A DNA stretch of 64,000 bases from Sphingomonas sp. Leaf34 (GCF_001421805.1 NZ_LMLC01000002.1:372001-436000); one strand, 5' to 3'; counted from the first letter of the stretch, positions 37,444-47,647 are shown. Numbers and translations: made by a program. Notes: a model not told the origin generated them from the sequence alone.

Positions 37444-40400
37444 TCAACTCCCCCGCGCCGCCGCAGCCGCCGCCGCATTCTCGATGAACCGCCACAAATC
37501 CGCCGGCACCACCGGCTTCGTCAGCACCACCAGCGCAGTGCATCGCGGATCATCCGCAATGCCGCGGTCCGCGGTCACCAGCGCGATTGTCGGCGCGGGC
37601 GTCATCGCCTGCAACCGCGCGATCACGTCCAGCCCGTCGTCCGCCTCGTCGAGATGATAGTCGACCAGCGCGACATCGGGCTCCTCGTCCGCCGCCAGCT
37701 CGAGCGCCGCGGCGATCGTCCGCGCCAGTAGCGGCACGCACCGCCGCGCACGCAACGCCGCGTCGAGCGCCGCCAATATCGTCACGTCATTGTCGAGGCA
37801 TAGCACGCGCAGGCCCGGCATTAGCGCGCGTGTGGCGGTCGGCGTCGGCAGCGGTACGTCAAGCCCCGCAGGCGCAATCGGCACGCGCACTGCAAATGTC
37901 GTCCCTTGCCCCGGCGCCGACCGCAATTCCACGGCCGCCCCCAGCAAGCGCGCGATCCGCCGGACGATCGCTAGTCCCAGACCGACACCGCCACCCGCGC
38001 TCCCCTTGCTTTCGAGCCGCTCGAACTCCTCGAAGATCCGCTCGCGGTCCGCCGCGGCGATGCCGGGCCCGTTGTCACGCACCTCGATCAACGCATCATC
38101 GCCCCGCCGCCGCGCACCGATCCAGATCCGCCCGTCTGCGGAATAGCGCACCGCGTTCGACAGGAAGTTCTGCAGGATCGACCGCAGCAGCGAGCGATCG
38201 GTCGCGACGCTGAACGAACCGGGATGCGACGCCAGTACCAGTCCCCGCTCGCCTGCAAGCGGCCGGAACTGCGTCGCCAGTTCCTCGATCAGCGAGCCGA
38301 GCGCAAACCGCTCGACCTTAGGCACCACGCCTCCCGCATCGAGCCGCGACACGTCGAGCAGCGCGCGCAACAACGTGTCCGCCGATCCGATCGCGCCGTC
38401 GATCGCGCGCACCAGCTCCGCCTGATGCGGCGCCTTGCCCTCGTCGAGCGCCGCGCAGAACAGCCGCGCGGCATGCAACGGCTGCAGCAGATCGTGGCTC
38501 GCCGCCGCCAGGAAGCGCGTCTTGTCGCGCGTCGCGGTCTCCGCCACCGCGCGCGCCTCGCCGAGCATCGCGTTCGACTGCGCCAAATCCTGAGTCCGCG
38601 CTGCCACCCGCGCCTCGAGATCGGCCTGCGCCGCTTTCTCCGCGGTGATGTCGGTGAAGCTCTGCACGTACCCGCCGCCCGGCATCGGCCGCCCGACCAT
38701 CTTGATCCACCGCCCCGACGGCCGTTGCCGCTCGAAACTATGCGGCGTTCCGCGCGCAAGATGCCCCATCCGCCGACCGACATGCGCCGCGATGTCGCCG
38801 ACCCCCTCGCGCTCGGCATTGTAGCGGATCAGGTCGGCGATCGAGCGCCCGACCACGACATAGCCCTCGGGATAGTCGAACATCTCGACATAACGCGGAT
38901 TCCACGCGACCAGCCGCAGGTCCGCATCGATCACGCTGACCCCCGGATCGATCGTCTCCAGCGTCGCCGAAAGCAGTGTGCGCGAGAACCGCAGCGAGCG
39001 CCCGCGCTGGTCGAGCAGCCGGACCACGTCGCTGACGTCGATCGCCGATCCGGCAATGCTCGACGCGACGATCTTGCGCGCCGATGGAGCACCGATCACC
39101 CCCGCGATCAGCCGCTCGGCGGTACGCGCCGCCGGGCCATCGATCGGCGCCCGCAGGTCCGGCGACCCCAAACCGATCGCCTCCGCCTCGCCATCGCCGA
39201 CGAACCGCGCGACCAGCATCCGCAACTCGCCGAGCGTGGTGACATGGTCGAGCGCGCTGTTCCCGCGATGCCGTTCGATCACATGCAGCCCGGCCATCAG
39301 CGTGACGTTGACGCCCAGGCTCCACACCGTGCCGTTGACCAAAGGCGAGCCGATCCGCCAGCCAAGCAACGCGTCGGGATCGAGCCACCCTTGCGTGAAG
39401 TGCGCCAGGGCCGGACCGACGCCCTCGCCGATCGACGGCAGCAACAGGCAGTAGATCCAGACGACCACGCCACCGATCAGCCCGGCGCGCGCCGCGCTAT
39501 GGTTGGCGAAGTTCCACGCGACCGTCGCGATCAGCGCAGGCGCGAACTGCGCGACGCCCGCAAAGGCGATCAGCCCGATCGACGCCAGCGGCAGGTCCGC
39601 GCCGAGGCTGCGGCCATACACCAGCGCGACCGCGACGATCGCCGCGATAATGACGCGCCGCACGCGCAGCATCCGCCGGCCCAGCTCGCCCTCGCCCGCC
39701 TCGCCGTGCCGCCGGAGCAGCATAGGCGCGAGCAGGTCGTTGGCCGCCATCGTCGACAGCGCGATCGTCTCGACTACCACCATCGCCGTCGCCGCCGAGA
39801 ACCCGCCGAGGAACGCGAGCAGCGCGACCAGATTTTCGCCACGCTGCAACGGCACCGTCAGCACGTAGAGATCGGGCTCGGCATCGCCCGGCAACAGCGT
39901 CATCCCCGCCAGCGCCAGCGGCAGCACCAGCAGCGATATTGCAACCATGTAGGCGATGAACGGCCAGCGCCCCCGCGCCACCGCGTCGGGCCCGCGCGCC
40001 TCGATCACGCCCACATAGAATTGCCGCGGCAGGCACAGGATCGCGAGCGCCGACAACAATGTCCGTACCCAGAAGTCGGACGTCAGCGCGCCCCAGGTGA
40101 AACCGGACCGAAGTCTGGCCAAAGGTGCCGCCAGCGTCGCGGCGGGCACGTCGACGAGTATCGCCAACGTCACTACGCCCAGCACGACGAAGCAGAGCAG
40201 CTTGATCAGCGATTCCGCCGCGATCGCCGCCACCACGCCCGGGTTGCGCCCCGCCACCTCGTACCGTCGCGCACCGAACAGGATCGCGAACACCGCCAGC
40301 AGCAACGCGACGAAGGTGCCGACCTCCGCCGAACTCCAGACGCCCGCGATCGCGCCGAAGCTGAGCGTAACCGAGCGCAACTGGAGCGCGATATAGGGCA

Positions 40401-40761
40401 CCGACGCGAGCAACGCCGTCCCCGCGACGATCGCCGCGGTTCCCCGGCTGCGCCCATAGCGCGCGGAGATGAAGTCCGAGATCGAGCTCGACCCCTCCTC
40501 GCGCGCCAGCCGGACCAGCCGCGCAAGGAACTTGGGCGCCAGCAGGAACACCAGCGCCGGCCCGAGATAGATGGCGAGATAGTCCCAGCCGCGCGTCGCC
40601 GCGGTGCCGACCCCGCCAAAGAACGTCCAGCTGCTGCAATAGACCGCCAGCGACAGCGGATATGCGATTCGTCCGAGGCGCCGCGACAGGCCCCGCCGGT
40701 CCACCACCCACGCAATCCCGAACAGCGTCGCGCCGTACCCGAGAATGGCGAGGATGATCAT
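37444..40761 (-). CDS. crbS: PutP-fused hybrid sensor histidine kinase, CrbS type
   Basis: 1105 residues from the ATG of MIILAILGYG; a TTG 22 codons earlier is possible. Residues 1 to about 480 are an SSS/PutP-like transporter domain of about 13 helices. A PAS domain lies near 590-690. The HisKA box AAASHDLLQPLHAARLF has its His near 752, followed by an ATPase with NFLSNAVRYS and GGVGLGLAIV. A C-terminal receiver has DVALVDYHLDE and VLTKPV. Transporter-linked kinases of this kind (CrbS/MxtR, CbrA) sense or carry small acids. Convergent to acs-crbR, it likely controls the acetate switch. Confidence 0.87.
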   Translation of the reverse strand: MIILAILGYGATLFGIAWVVDRRGLSRRLGRIAYPLSLAVYCSSWTFFGGVGTAATRGWDYLAIYLGPALVFLLAPKFLARLVRLAREEGSSSISDFISARYGRSRGTAAIVAGTALLASVPYIALQLRSVTLSFGAIAGVWSSAEVGTFVALLLAVFAILFGARRYEVAGRNPGVVAAIAAESLIKLLCFVVLGVVTLAILVDVPAATLAAPLARLRSGFTWGALTSDFWVRTLLSALAILCLPRQFYVGVIEARGPDAVARGRWPFIAYMVAISLLVLPLALAGMTLLPGDAEPDLYVLTVPLQRGENLVALLAFLGGFSAATAMVVVETIALSTMAANDLLAPMLLRRHGEAGEGELGRRMLRVRRVIIAAIVAVALVYGRSLGADLPLASIGLIAFAGVAQFAPALIATVAWNFANHSAARAGLIGGVVVWIYCLLLPSIGEGVGPALAHFTQGWLDPDALLGWRIGSPLVNGTVWSLGVNVTLMAGLHVIERHRGNSALDHVTTLGELRMLVARFVGDGEAEAIGLGSPDLRAPIDGPAARTAERLIAGVIGAPSARKIVASSIAGSAIDVSDVVRLLDQRGRSLRFSRTLLSATLETIDPGVSVIDADLRLVAWNPRYVEMFDYPEGYVVVGRSIADLIRYNAEREGVGDIAAHVGRRMGHLARGTPHSFERQRPSGRWIKMVGRPMPGGGYVQSFTDITAEKAAQADLEARVAARTQDLAQSNAMLGEARAVAETATRDKTRFLAAASHDLLQPLHAARLFCAALDEGKAPHQAELVRAIDGAIGSADTLLRALLDVSRLDAGGVVPKVERFALGSLIEELATQFRPLAGERGLVLASHPGSFSVATDRSLLRSILQNFLSNAVRYSADGRIWIGARRRGDDALIEVRDNGPGIAAADRERIFEEFERLESKGSAGGGVGLGLAIVRRIARLLGAAVELRSAPGQGTTFAVRVPIAPAGLDVPLPTPTATRALMPGLRVLCLDNDVTILAALDAALRARRCVPLLARTIAAALELAADEEPDVALVDYHLDEADDGLDVIARLQAMTPAPTIALVTADRGIADDPRCTALVVLTKPVVPADLWRFIENAAAAAAARGS

Positions 40762-40966
40762 CGGACGGGTGATGGAGGCGCTCCAGTCTGGCGCCGCAGC
40801 GCAGGGTCGCGGAAGACATAGCGCCAATCCGGATGGGCGGCGACCATGCGATGCGCGACGCCAGGCCGGAGTCGATTGTCGAGCCGGGTCGAGCCGGTCC
40901 CCGCTTAGCCTATGCCATCGCCGCTACCGTCGTCCCGCTGGCCGGACGAGCCGCCACGGCCTGGTA
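40762..40966. other. 205-bp gap between the kinase and the molybdoenzyme operon
   Basis: The region holds the putative kinase promoter and the 3' flank of the aldehyde/xanthine oxidoreductase operon, both minus strand. No RNA gene or strong hairpin was recognised. Confidence 0.4.
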
Positions 40967-43315
40967 TCACAACAGCTTGTCGAGCGTGATCGGCAGGTCG
41001 CGCACGCGCTTGCCGCAGGCGTTGTAGACCGCGTTGGCCACCGCTGCCGCCACGCCGGTGATGCCGATCTCGCCGATCCCGTGCGCGCCCATCGGCGTGT
41101 GCGGGTCGGCGATGTCGGTCCAGATCACATCGATCTCGGGCACGTCGAGATGCACCGGGATGTGATATTCGGCGAGACTGGGGTTCATGATCCGGCCGTT
41201 GCGTTCGTCGAACTGCGTCTCCTCCATCAACGCCATGCCGAGCCCCATGATGATCCCGCCGCGAAACTGGCTCCGCGCCGTCTTTGGATTCAGGATGCGC
41301 CCGGTATCGAACGACCCGAGAAAGCGGCTGACGCGCGTTTCCCCGGTAACGCTGTTGACGCGCACCTCGCAGAACATCGCGCCGTAGGAATGCATCGACC
41401 AGTGCATCAGTTCGAGCGGCTGTGACGCCTCCTGCGTGACCGTGACGCTGTCGCGCTGCGCGCGCGCCAGGATCGACGCATAGCTTTCGCGCCGCGACGG
41501 ATCGTCGAGCTTGGCGAGCCCTGCATCGTCGCTGCCGACATCATCGGCGGAGAGGCCGGCGAGCGGCGAGTCGTTGCCCGCGAGCTTGAGCAGTTCCGCC
41601 ACCAGCGCGTTATGCGCGGCGATCACCGCCGCGCCGATCGCCGCGGTCTGCTGCGATCCACCCGCGAGGATCGCGCCGGGAATGATCGAATCGCCATAGC
41701 GAACCTCGACCGCATCCATCGGCAGTCCGAGCCGCTCGGCCGCGACCATCGCCGTCGTCGTCGCGGTGCCCATCCCCATCTCCTGTGCGGAGACTTCGAC
41801 GATCGCGGTGATGGGGGCCGCCGCCGATGACGACGACAGCGTGATACGCGCAGCCCCGCCGGGCATCCGGTAATAGGGGTAGGTCGCGGTCGCGCAGCCC
41901 ATCCCGATCAGCCACTCGCCGTCGCGGCGCGTGCACGGCTCGGTCGGGCGCTGGTCCCATCCGAACGCCTCCGCCCCAGCGCGCCACGCCTCGACGATGT
42001 TTCGCGACGAGAAGGGCAGACCGGAGAGCGGATCGGTCTCGGGCTCGTTGCGGACGCGCAGCGCGATGGGATCAATCCCCAACTCCACCGCAAGTTCGTC
42101 AATCCCCGATTCCAGCGCGAACGTGCCCACAGACTCGCCTGGTGCGCGCATGAACGTGTTGGCCAGCATGTTCAGCCGGACGACGTCGACGGACAGCGTC
42201 ACGCTGTCGGCGGCATAGCCCGATTTGGAGCCGACGATAAACGGCTCGGGCATGTCGTTGTGCGGCGTGGTCGCGGTGGTGCCCGCGTGGATCATGGCCT
42301 GGAAGTGCCCGTCTGCCGCCGCACCGATCGCCACGCGCTGTTCGGTCAGCGTACGCCCGCCGACGATCCGATAGACGCCCTCGCGGCTCAGCGCGATCCG
42401 CACCGGCCGCGTCGCCAGCTTCGCCGCCGCCGCGCCGAGGATCTGGTGGTCCCAAAGGCACTTGCCCCCAAACCCCCCGCCCACATAGGGCGACAGGACG
42501 TGCACCTGGTCGGCGGCCAGGTCGAAGACGTCGGCGATCGTCGCCGCCGCCGCGGTCACCAGCTGGCTCGCGTCGTGGATCGTCAGGCGGTCGCCTTCCC
42601 ACACCACGGTCGCGGCATGCGGCTCGATCGCGTTGTGGTTGTGGCGCGGTGTCCGGTACACGTTGTCGACCGCGTGCGGCGCCGCCTTCAGCGCGGCCTC
42701 GGCATCGCCGACCTCGACCTTCAGTGCCTGCCCCATGAACGCACCGGGTTCGGTGCCCGCGGCCTTGGCCTCGGCGAACGATGTCAGCGCCGGCTCGGCG
42801 GCATAGTCGGCGACGACCAGCGAGGCGGCGTGATCCGCCTGCTCCTGCGTGTCGGCGAGCACGACGGCGATCGGCTGGCCATTCCAGTGGATCCGGTCGT
42901 CCTGCATGATCGGCAGGTCGGCAGGCGCTGCCGCGGTCGGCGACGACCCGAACACCGCGGGCGTGTTCATCCGGGGCGCATTGCGGTGGGTCATCACCAG
43001 CACGACGCCCGGCGCGGCCTCGGCGGCGTCGGTGTCGAGCGTCGCGATCCGGCCGCGCGGTATCGTGGAATAAGTGAGCGCGGCATAGACCATGCCCGCC
43101 AGCGGCACTTCGGCCGCAAAGCGCGCGGCACCCTGAACCTTCGCCGCCCCGTCCAGCCGCGAGACGGGCGTCCCGATCAGGCCGTGCTGGCGGCGGATCA
43201 GCGGATCGGGAACGCCGCCCGGGATCCAGCTGTCGGGCGCCAGCGGTACCAGTTTCTCCATCGCGCCCTGCACCGCGCCCTGCACAACACCCTTGACGCT
43301 ATCGACGATGCTCAT
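40967..43315 (-). CDS. Molybdopterin-binding (large) subunit of a PaoC/xanthine-dehydrogenase-type oxidoreductase
   Basis: 782 residues from the ATG that overlaps the FAD-subunit stop (ATGA). It contains the two molybdenum cofactor-binding domains: GGGFGGKCLWDHQ, MRAPGESVGTFALESGIDELA and the C-terminal GEIGITG, whose Glu is the catalytic base of the xanthine-oxidase family. The trio order (FeS, FAD, Mo) matches PaoABC/YagTSR aldehyde oxidoreductases. No Tat signal or hitchhiking partner is visible, so a cytoplasmic enzyme is likely. Aromatic or aliphatic aldehydes are the expected substrates. Confidence 0.92.
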   Translation of the reverse strand: MSIVDSVKGVVQGAVQGAMEKLVPLAPDSWIPGGVPDPLIRRQHGLIGTPVSRLDGAAKVQGAARFAAEVPLAGMVYAALTYSTIPRGRIATLDTDAAEAAPGVVLVMTHRNAPRMNTPAVFGSSPTAAAPADLPIMQDDRIHWNGQPIAVVLADTQEQADHAASLVVADYAAEPALTSFAEAKAAGTEPGAFMGQALKVEVGDAEAALKAAPHAVDNVYRTPRHNHNAIEPHAATVVWEGDRLTIHDASQLVTAAAATIADVFDLAADQVHVLSPYVGGGFGGKCLWDHQILGAAAAKLATRPVRIALSREGVYRIVGGRTLTEQRVAIGAAADGHFQAMIHAGTTATTPHNDMPEPFIVGSKSGYAADSVTLSVDVVRLNMLANTFMRAPGESVGTFALESGIDELAVELGIDPIALRVRNEPETDPLSGLPFSSRNIVEAWRAGAEAFGWDQRPTEPCTRRDGEWLIGMGCATATYPYYRMPGGAARITLSSSSAAAPITAIVEVSAQEMGMGTATTTAMVAAERLGLPMDAVEVRYGDSIIPGAILAGGSQQTAAIGAAVIAAHNALVAELLKLAGNDSPLAGLSADDVGSDDAGLAKLDDPSRRESYASILARAQRDSVTVTQEASQPLELMHWSMHSYGAMFCEVRVNSVTGETRVSRFLGSFDTGRILNPKTARSQFRGGIIMGLGMALMEETQFDERNGRIMNPSLAEYHIPVHLDVPEIDVIWTDIADPHTPMGAHGIGEIGITGVAAAVANAVYNACGKRVRDLPITLDKLL

Positions 43316-44298
43316 GCGTGTGCTCCTGCAAGATCGCCCAGCACGGCGACGAGGGTTCGCTTGACGAGTTCGATCTTGAACCCGTTGTCGCGCAGCGGGT
43401 GGGCGTCCGCGAGTTCGGCCAGCGCCGCCTCGCCGAACAGCGCGTCGCTTGGCACCGCCCCGCGCAGGACCGCTTCGGCCTTCAGTGCGCGCCACGGCTT
43501 GTGCGCCACGCCGCCCAGCGCGATCCGGACGTCGCCGATCCGTCCGTCATCGACGCGCAGCGCCGCTGCCACCGACACCAGCGCAAACGCATAGCTCGCC
43601 CGGTCGCGCACCTTGCGATACGTCGAATGCCGCGCGAGCGGCAGAGCCGGCAGGCTGATCGCGGTGATCAGCTCGCCCGGCGCCAGCACCGTATCCTGGT
43701 CGGGACGGTCACCCGGCAGCCGGTGGAGATCGCCGAAGGGCAGCGTCCGCGCGCCACCGACCCCGTCGATATGCACCGTCGCATCGAGCGCGGCGAACGC
43801 GACGCACATGTCCGACGGATGCGTCGCCACGCAAGCGGGCGACGCGCCGAGGATAGCGTGAATCCGGTTGAACCCCTCGGCTGCATCGCATCCTGTGCCC
43901 GGCATGCGCTTGTTGCAGTTCGCGCCATCGGTATCGTAGAAATAGGTGCACCGCGTCCGCTGCAGCAGATTGCCACCGACCGTCGCCATGTTGCGGATCT
44001 GCGGGGACGCACCCGCCAGGATCGCGCGCGCCAACACCGGATAGCGCATCCGCACCGCGGGATGCTCGGCAAGCGCGGTATTGCGGACCGAGGCGCCGAT
44101 CAGCAGCCCGCCGTCCGCGGTTTCGGCGATCTCTGCGGACAGGCCGGTGACGTCGACCACGCAATCGGGGCGCGCGATCGTCTCGCGCATCAGATCGACC
44201 AGGTTGGTGCCGCCCCCCAGATAGGCGGTCGCCGGCTCCGCACCGAGCCGGATCGCATCGGCGACACCGTCGGCACGGGCGTAGGTAAACGGCGTCAT
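43312..44298 (-). CDS. FAD- and FeS-binding subunit (PaoB type)
   Basis: 328 residues. The FAD-binding domain includes YLGGGTNLVDLMR and MATVGGNLLQRTRC. An insertion with cysteines (RTRCTYFYDTD...NCNKRMPGTGC) matches the extra [4Fe-4S] site known from E. coli PaoB. It passes electrons between the molybdenum subunit and an acceptor. Both ends overlap neighbouring genes by ATGA, so all three subunits are made in stoichiometry. Confidence 0.92.
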   Translation of the reverse strand: MTPFTYARADGVADAIRLGAEPATAYLGGGTNLVDLMRETIARPDCVVDVTGLSAEIAETADGGLLIGASVRNTALAEHPAVRMRYPVLARAILAGASPQIRNMATVGGNLLQRTRCTYFYDTDGANCNKRMPGTGCDAAEGFNRIHAILGASPACVATHPSDMCVAFAALDATVHIDGVGGARTLPFGDLHRLPGDRPDQDTVLAPGELITAISLPALPLARHSTYRKVRDRASYAFALVSVAAALRVDDGRIGDVRIALGGVAHKPWRALKAEAVLRGAVPSDALFGEAALAELADAHPLRDNGFKIELVKRTLVAVLGDLAGAHA

Positions 44299-44801
44299 GC
44301 CACGCGCTCCGCGTCGAGGGTTTGGCTGATCGCGTCGATGATGCCGTTATGCGCGCCGCAGCGGCACAGATTGCCGCTCATCCGCTCCTGAAGCTCCTCG
44401 CGGGTCAGGGTGACGAATGCGGACAGATCCGCGGTGACGTTGCTCGGCAGCCCGCGTTTTGCCTCGCTGGCCATGCCGATCGCCGAGCAGATCTGCCCAG
44501 GCGTGCAATAGCCGCACTGGAACCCGTCATGATCGATGAACGCCTGCTGCAGCGGGTGCAGCACGCTATCGGTCGCGAGGCCCTCGATCGTGGTAACGCT
44601 CCGCCCGGTATATTGCACCGCCAGCGCGAGGCAGGACACGATCCGCTCGCCATCGACAAGCACGGTACACGCCCCGCACGCGCCCTGGTTGCAGCCCTTC
44701 TTGGTGCCGGTCAGATTGAGATGCTCGCGCAGGAAATCGAGCAGCGAGACACGCGGATCGGCGGGCGGGTCGGCCGTGATCCCGTTGATGGTCATCGACA
44801 T
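44295..44801 (-). CDS. [2Fe-2S] subunit (PaoA type)
   Basis: 168 residues from the ATG with AGGAGA six bases upstream. Plant-ferredoxin-type cluster cysteines occur in KGCNQGACGACTVL and the second cluster in FQCGYCTPGQ and NLCRCGAH. Unlike E. coli PaoA, there is no twin-arginine leader: translation starts right at MSMTINGITAD, and the codons upstream do not encode RR plus a hydrophobic run. It is the first gene of the oxidoreductase operon. Confidence 0.92.
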   Translation of the reverse strand: MSMTINGITADPPADPRVSLLDFLREHLNLTGTKKGCNQGACGACTVLVDGERIVSCLALAVQYTGRSVTTIEGLATDSVLHPLQQAFIDHDGFQCGYCTPGQICSAIGMASEAKRGLPSNVTADLSAFVTLTREELQERMSGNLCRCGAHNGIIDAISQTLDAERVA

Positions 44802-44899
44802 CGCGATCTCCTGTAGCGTGTATCTCTTGATTGCCGGCGGTTTATCCGAAGCCGCGTGCCGCCACCATAGCGCCGTCACCCTCGCCGATGCGACGAGAC

Positions 44900-44935
44900 A
44901 AAAAAATACCGGAGGCGCATCGACTGCGCCCCCGG
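44900..44935 (-). terminator. Rho-independent terminator of the catalase gene
   Basis: On the minus strand an 11-bp stem (CCGGGGGCGCA with TGCGCCTCCGG, one G:U) and a 5-base loop are followed by TATTTTTTT. It is the clearest intrinsic terminator of the window and lies 34 bp after the catalase stop. Confidence 0.9.
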
Positions 44936-44948
44936 CCATTCTTGTTCA

Positions 44949-44967
44949 CGCCGGATTTGAACCGGCG
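44949..44967 (-). other. tRNA T-arm-like hairpin after the catalase stop
   Basis: On the minus strand CGCCGG-TTCAAAT-CCGGCG forms a 6-bp stem with a 7-base loop matching the T-loop consensus (TTCRANY, closed by G:C). No D-arm, anticodon arm or acceptor stem surrounds it; the catalase coding sequence ends 2 bp before. It may be a fragment left by recombination at a tRNA 3' end, or a coincidence. Confidence 0.35.
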
Positions 44968-44968
44968 A

Positions 44969-47035
44969 TCAGGCCAGCGTGCGGACGCTGGCTTCGCGGT
45001 CCCAATAGCGCTTGGTGCCGGCGGTCGCGATCTGGCCGAGATCGACGACACCGGCATCGGGCTCGACGCCAGCCTTGTCGAGCAACGGCTTGGCTGCCGC
45101 ATTGGCTGCGACCGCCTTGAGATGTCCGAACGCGTCCATGACCCACTGGACGGCTGCGCCTTCCTTGAGCAGCGCCTTGCAGCCCTCTTCCGAAAGCACC
45201 ACCGCAACGGCGTCGAAGATTTGCGAGGGGCTGCCGGCAAGCTGCCCGTGCGCCTTCTTCTTGCTGCCATCGGCGAGCTTGGCACCGCCGACCTTGGGCG
45301 CGACCAGAACGGCCTTGCCGCCGGCCGCCTCGACCGACTTGACGACCGCATCGATCTCGCCGCCGTCGGATCCGTCCGCGATCAGGATACCGACCTGGCG
45401 ACCCTCGAGCGTCTCCTTCATCGACTTTTGGATCGACAGCGCGTCGCTGGCTGGCATGTCGACCGGCTCGCGGTAGGCGGGGTTCGCCGCGGGCAACTCG
45501 ATACCGAGACCGTCAGCGATGCGCTTGGCCAATTCCTCGTTCACGTTGCGCAGGTTGGCGACGGTGCGCGCCTGAACATGGGCGAGGCCAACCTTCGACA
45601 GTTCGAACGTGAACGCCGATGCGATATGCGCCTTTTCATTGTCCGTCGCAGATACCCAGAACAGCCGCGCCTGACTGTAGTGATCGCCGAACAGTTCGGC
45701 GCGCATCCGCAGCTTCTCGCCCTGCTCGTCCGCACCGGTCGGGTTGGTCGTCGTGACGAACCCGTTCGGCGACTCGCGCGGACCACCGTCCTCGCCGACG
45801 ACCGACAGGCTGTTGGGCTCGTAGTTCGCCCGACCCTTCGGCACCTTGGTCTGCATCATCCCGTCGCGCTGGAAGTTCTGTGCGTTGTTGCGCGGCGCAT
45901 TGACCGGGATCTGATGGAAGTTGGTTGTCCCCAGACGCGACTTCTGCGTGTCGAGGTAGCTGAACAGGCGGCCCTGGAGCAGCGGATCGTTCGAGAAATC
46001 GATCCCCGGCACGACATTGGTCGGCAGGAACGCCACCTGCTCGGTCTCGGCGAAGAAATTGTCCGGGTTCCGGTCGAGCACCATCCGGCCGATGATCCGG
46101 ACGGGCACGTCCTCCTCGGGGATCAGCTTGGTCGAATCGAGCACATCATAGGGCTGCGCTTCGGCAAAAGCCTTGTCGAACACCTGGATGCCCAGCTCCC
46201 ACTCGGGGAAGTCGCCGGTATCGATTGCTTCCCACAGGTCGCGACGATGATAGTCGTTGTCGGCGGCCTGAAGCTTGAGCGTCTCGTCCCAGATCGTCGA
46301 CTGAAGACCGAGCTTCGGCTTCCAGTGGAACTTCACGAAGCTCGACTTGCCTTCGTCGTTGACGAGCTGGAACGTGTGGACGCCAAAGCCTTCCATCATG
46401 CGCAGCGAGCGCGGCAGCGTGCGGTCCGACATGGCCCACATCTGCATGTGCGTCGATTCCGGCGTCAGCGAGGCCCAGTCCCAGAATGTGTCATGCGCCG
46501 AACCCGCCTGCGGATAGGCGCGGTCTGCTTCCATCTTCACCGAATGGATCAGGTCGGGGAACTTGATCGCGTCCTGGATGAAGAACACGGGAATGTTGTT
46601 GCCGACGAGATCCCAGTTGCCCTCGGTCGTATAGAATTTGACCGCGAACCCGCGAACGTCGCGCGGCGTGTCCACCGAGCCTGCACCGCCGGCTACGGTC
46701 GAGAAGCGCGTGAACAGCTCGGTCTTGGTGCCCTTCTTGAACACCGCCGCTTTGGTCAGGTCGGAGATATCGTCGGTCGCCTCGAAATAGCCATGCGCGC
46801 CCGAACCGCGGGCGTGGACGATCCGCTCGGGGATGCGCTCGTGATCGAAGTGGAAGATCTTCTCGCGCAACACGAAGTCTTCGAGCAGCGTGGGGCCGCG
46901 CACGCCCGATTTCAGGCTGTTCTGGTTGTCGGAGACGGGTACGCCGTGGTTCGTCGTAAGAACGGGCACATCGCCACCGGCGCGCTGGTGCGTTTCGCCA
47001 CCATTGCCGGGATTGCGCTCTGCGGGGTCGCTCAT
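44969..47035 (-). CDS. katE: Large-subunit monofunctional haem catalase (KatE/HPII type)
   Basis: 688 residues. It has the catalase core with the distal histidine in [12 protein letters not shown], the asparagine in [10 protein letters not shown] and the haem-ligand tyrosine region [14 protein letters not shown]-terminal class-I-amidotransferase-like domain ([18 protein letters not shown] onward) is typical of large-subunit catalases. There is no export signal. It degrades hydrogen peroxide, probably in stationary phase or oxidative stress. It ends at a strong terminator and is divergent from the DUF2946-like gene. Confidence 0.95.
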   Translation of the reverse strand: MSDPAERNPGNGGETHQRAGGDVPVLTTNHGVPVSDNQNSLKSGVRGPTLLEDFVLREKIFHFDHERIPERIVHARGSGAHGYFEATDDISDLTKAAVFKKGTKTELFTRFSTVAGGAGSVDTPRDVRGFAVKFYTTEGNWDLVGNNIPVFFIQDAIKFPDLIHSVKMEADRAYPQAGSAHDTFWDWASLTPESTHMQMWAMSDRTLPRSLRMMEGFGVHTFQLVNDEGKSSFVKFHWKPKLGLQSTIWDETLKLQAADNDYHRRDLWEAIDTGDFPEWELGIQVFDKAFAEAQPYDVLDSTKLIPEEDVPVRIIGRMVLDRNPDNFFAETEQVAFLPTNVVPGIDFSNDPLLQGRLFSYLDTQKSRLGTTNFHQIPVNAPRNNAQNFQRDGMMQTKVPKGRANYEPNSLSVVGEDGGPRESPNGFVTTTNPTGADEQGEKLRMRAELFGDHYSQARLFWVSATDNEKAHIASAFTFELSKVGLAHVQARTVANLRNVNEELAKRIADGLGIELPAANPAYREPVDMPASDALSIQKSMKETLEGRQVGILIADGSDGGEIDAVVKSVEAAGGKAVLVAPKVGGAKLADGSKKKAHGQLAGSPSQIFDAVAVVLSEEGCKALLKEGAAVQWVMDAFGHLKAVAANAAAKPLLDKAGVEPDAGVVDLGQIATAGTKRYWDREASVRTLA

Positions 47036-47200
47036 TGCAAATCCTTGTCAGTAATCAGAGTTCCAAATAGTGAACGATCTTGGTCTGCGGCTGGGTCCCA
47101 CGCGCGCGAAAGAATTAGGGGTCCTTGCGCAAGCTGGCGGGCGGGGCGGTGGACGGGATGTCTCAGTGACACCGCCAGCAATGCAGTCTACCCGTGCGCC
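47036..47200. promoter_or_regulatory. Divergent promoter region katE / DUF2946
   Basis: 165 bp that must carry promoters for both directions. A nested hairpin (GGCGG 47143-47147 with CCGCC 47172-47176, enclosing TGTC/GACA) lies on the DUF2946 side. No regulator consensus was recognised. Confidence 0.4.
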
Positions 47201-47647
47201 GTGTTCGCTATACGCCGCCTCTTCCGGTCCTGCCCGTTGTTCGTGCGCTGGCTGTGCGTGGCGGCGTTGGCGATGAAGCTGCTGGTGCCGACGGGGTACA
47301 TGATCGCGAACCAGAGCGGCCATATCGCGATCACGCTGTGTCCGGGCGTTGCTCCCACGACCGCCACGTCTGGCGGCATGCACATGACAACACCCGACCA
47401 TGCCATGTCCGGCCATGCGATGCCGGACCATGATCCGTCCACCAGCCACGGCAAGACAGAGCTTCCCTGCGCATTCTCGGGGCTGTCGGCGCAGGCGCTG
47501 GCCAGCGTCGATGCGATCCTGCTGATCGCGGCGATCGCGTTCGTCGTGGCGACCGGCGTGCGCCCGATCCGTCCCCCCGTCCACCCCAGCGCGCCGCATC
47601 TGCGTCCGCCGCTGCGGGGCCCACCGACCTTGCTTTCGACTGTCTGA
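47201..47647 (+). CDS. DUF2946-like small membrane protein with His/Met-rich segment
   Basis: 148 residues if the GTG at 47201 is used; an ATG at 47272 is the alternative and the ribosome-binding site is weak. Features are a basic N-terminus, a hydrophobic segment (LFVRWLCVAALAMKLLVPTGYM), a metal-binding-looking stretch MHMTTPDHAMSGHAMPDHD, a second hydrophobic segment and a Pro-rich tail. DUF2946 proteins commonly precede TonB receptor and PepSY genes linked to transition metals. That order is repeated here, so it probably takes part in cobalt, nickel or copper handling. Confidence 0.7.
   Translation: MFAIRRLFRSCPLFVRWLCVAALAMKLLVPTGYMIANQSGHIAITLCPGVAPTTATSGGMHMTTPDHAMSGHAMPDHDPSTSHGKTELPCAFSGLSAQALASVDAILLIAAIAFVVATGVRPIRPPVHPSAPHLRPPLRGPPTLLSTV

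Noticed and set aside
44949..44967. A tRNA gene
   Set aside because: Only a T-arm-like hairpin is present. No anticodon arm, D-arm or acceptor stem can be drawn around it because katE coding sequence is directly upstream.
44831..47200. Very long plus-strand frame leading into the DUF2946-like gene
   Set aside because: Everything before about 47201 is antisense to the catalase gene. Only the terminal 148 codons resemble a protein family.
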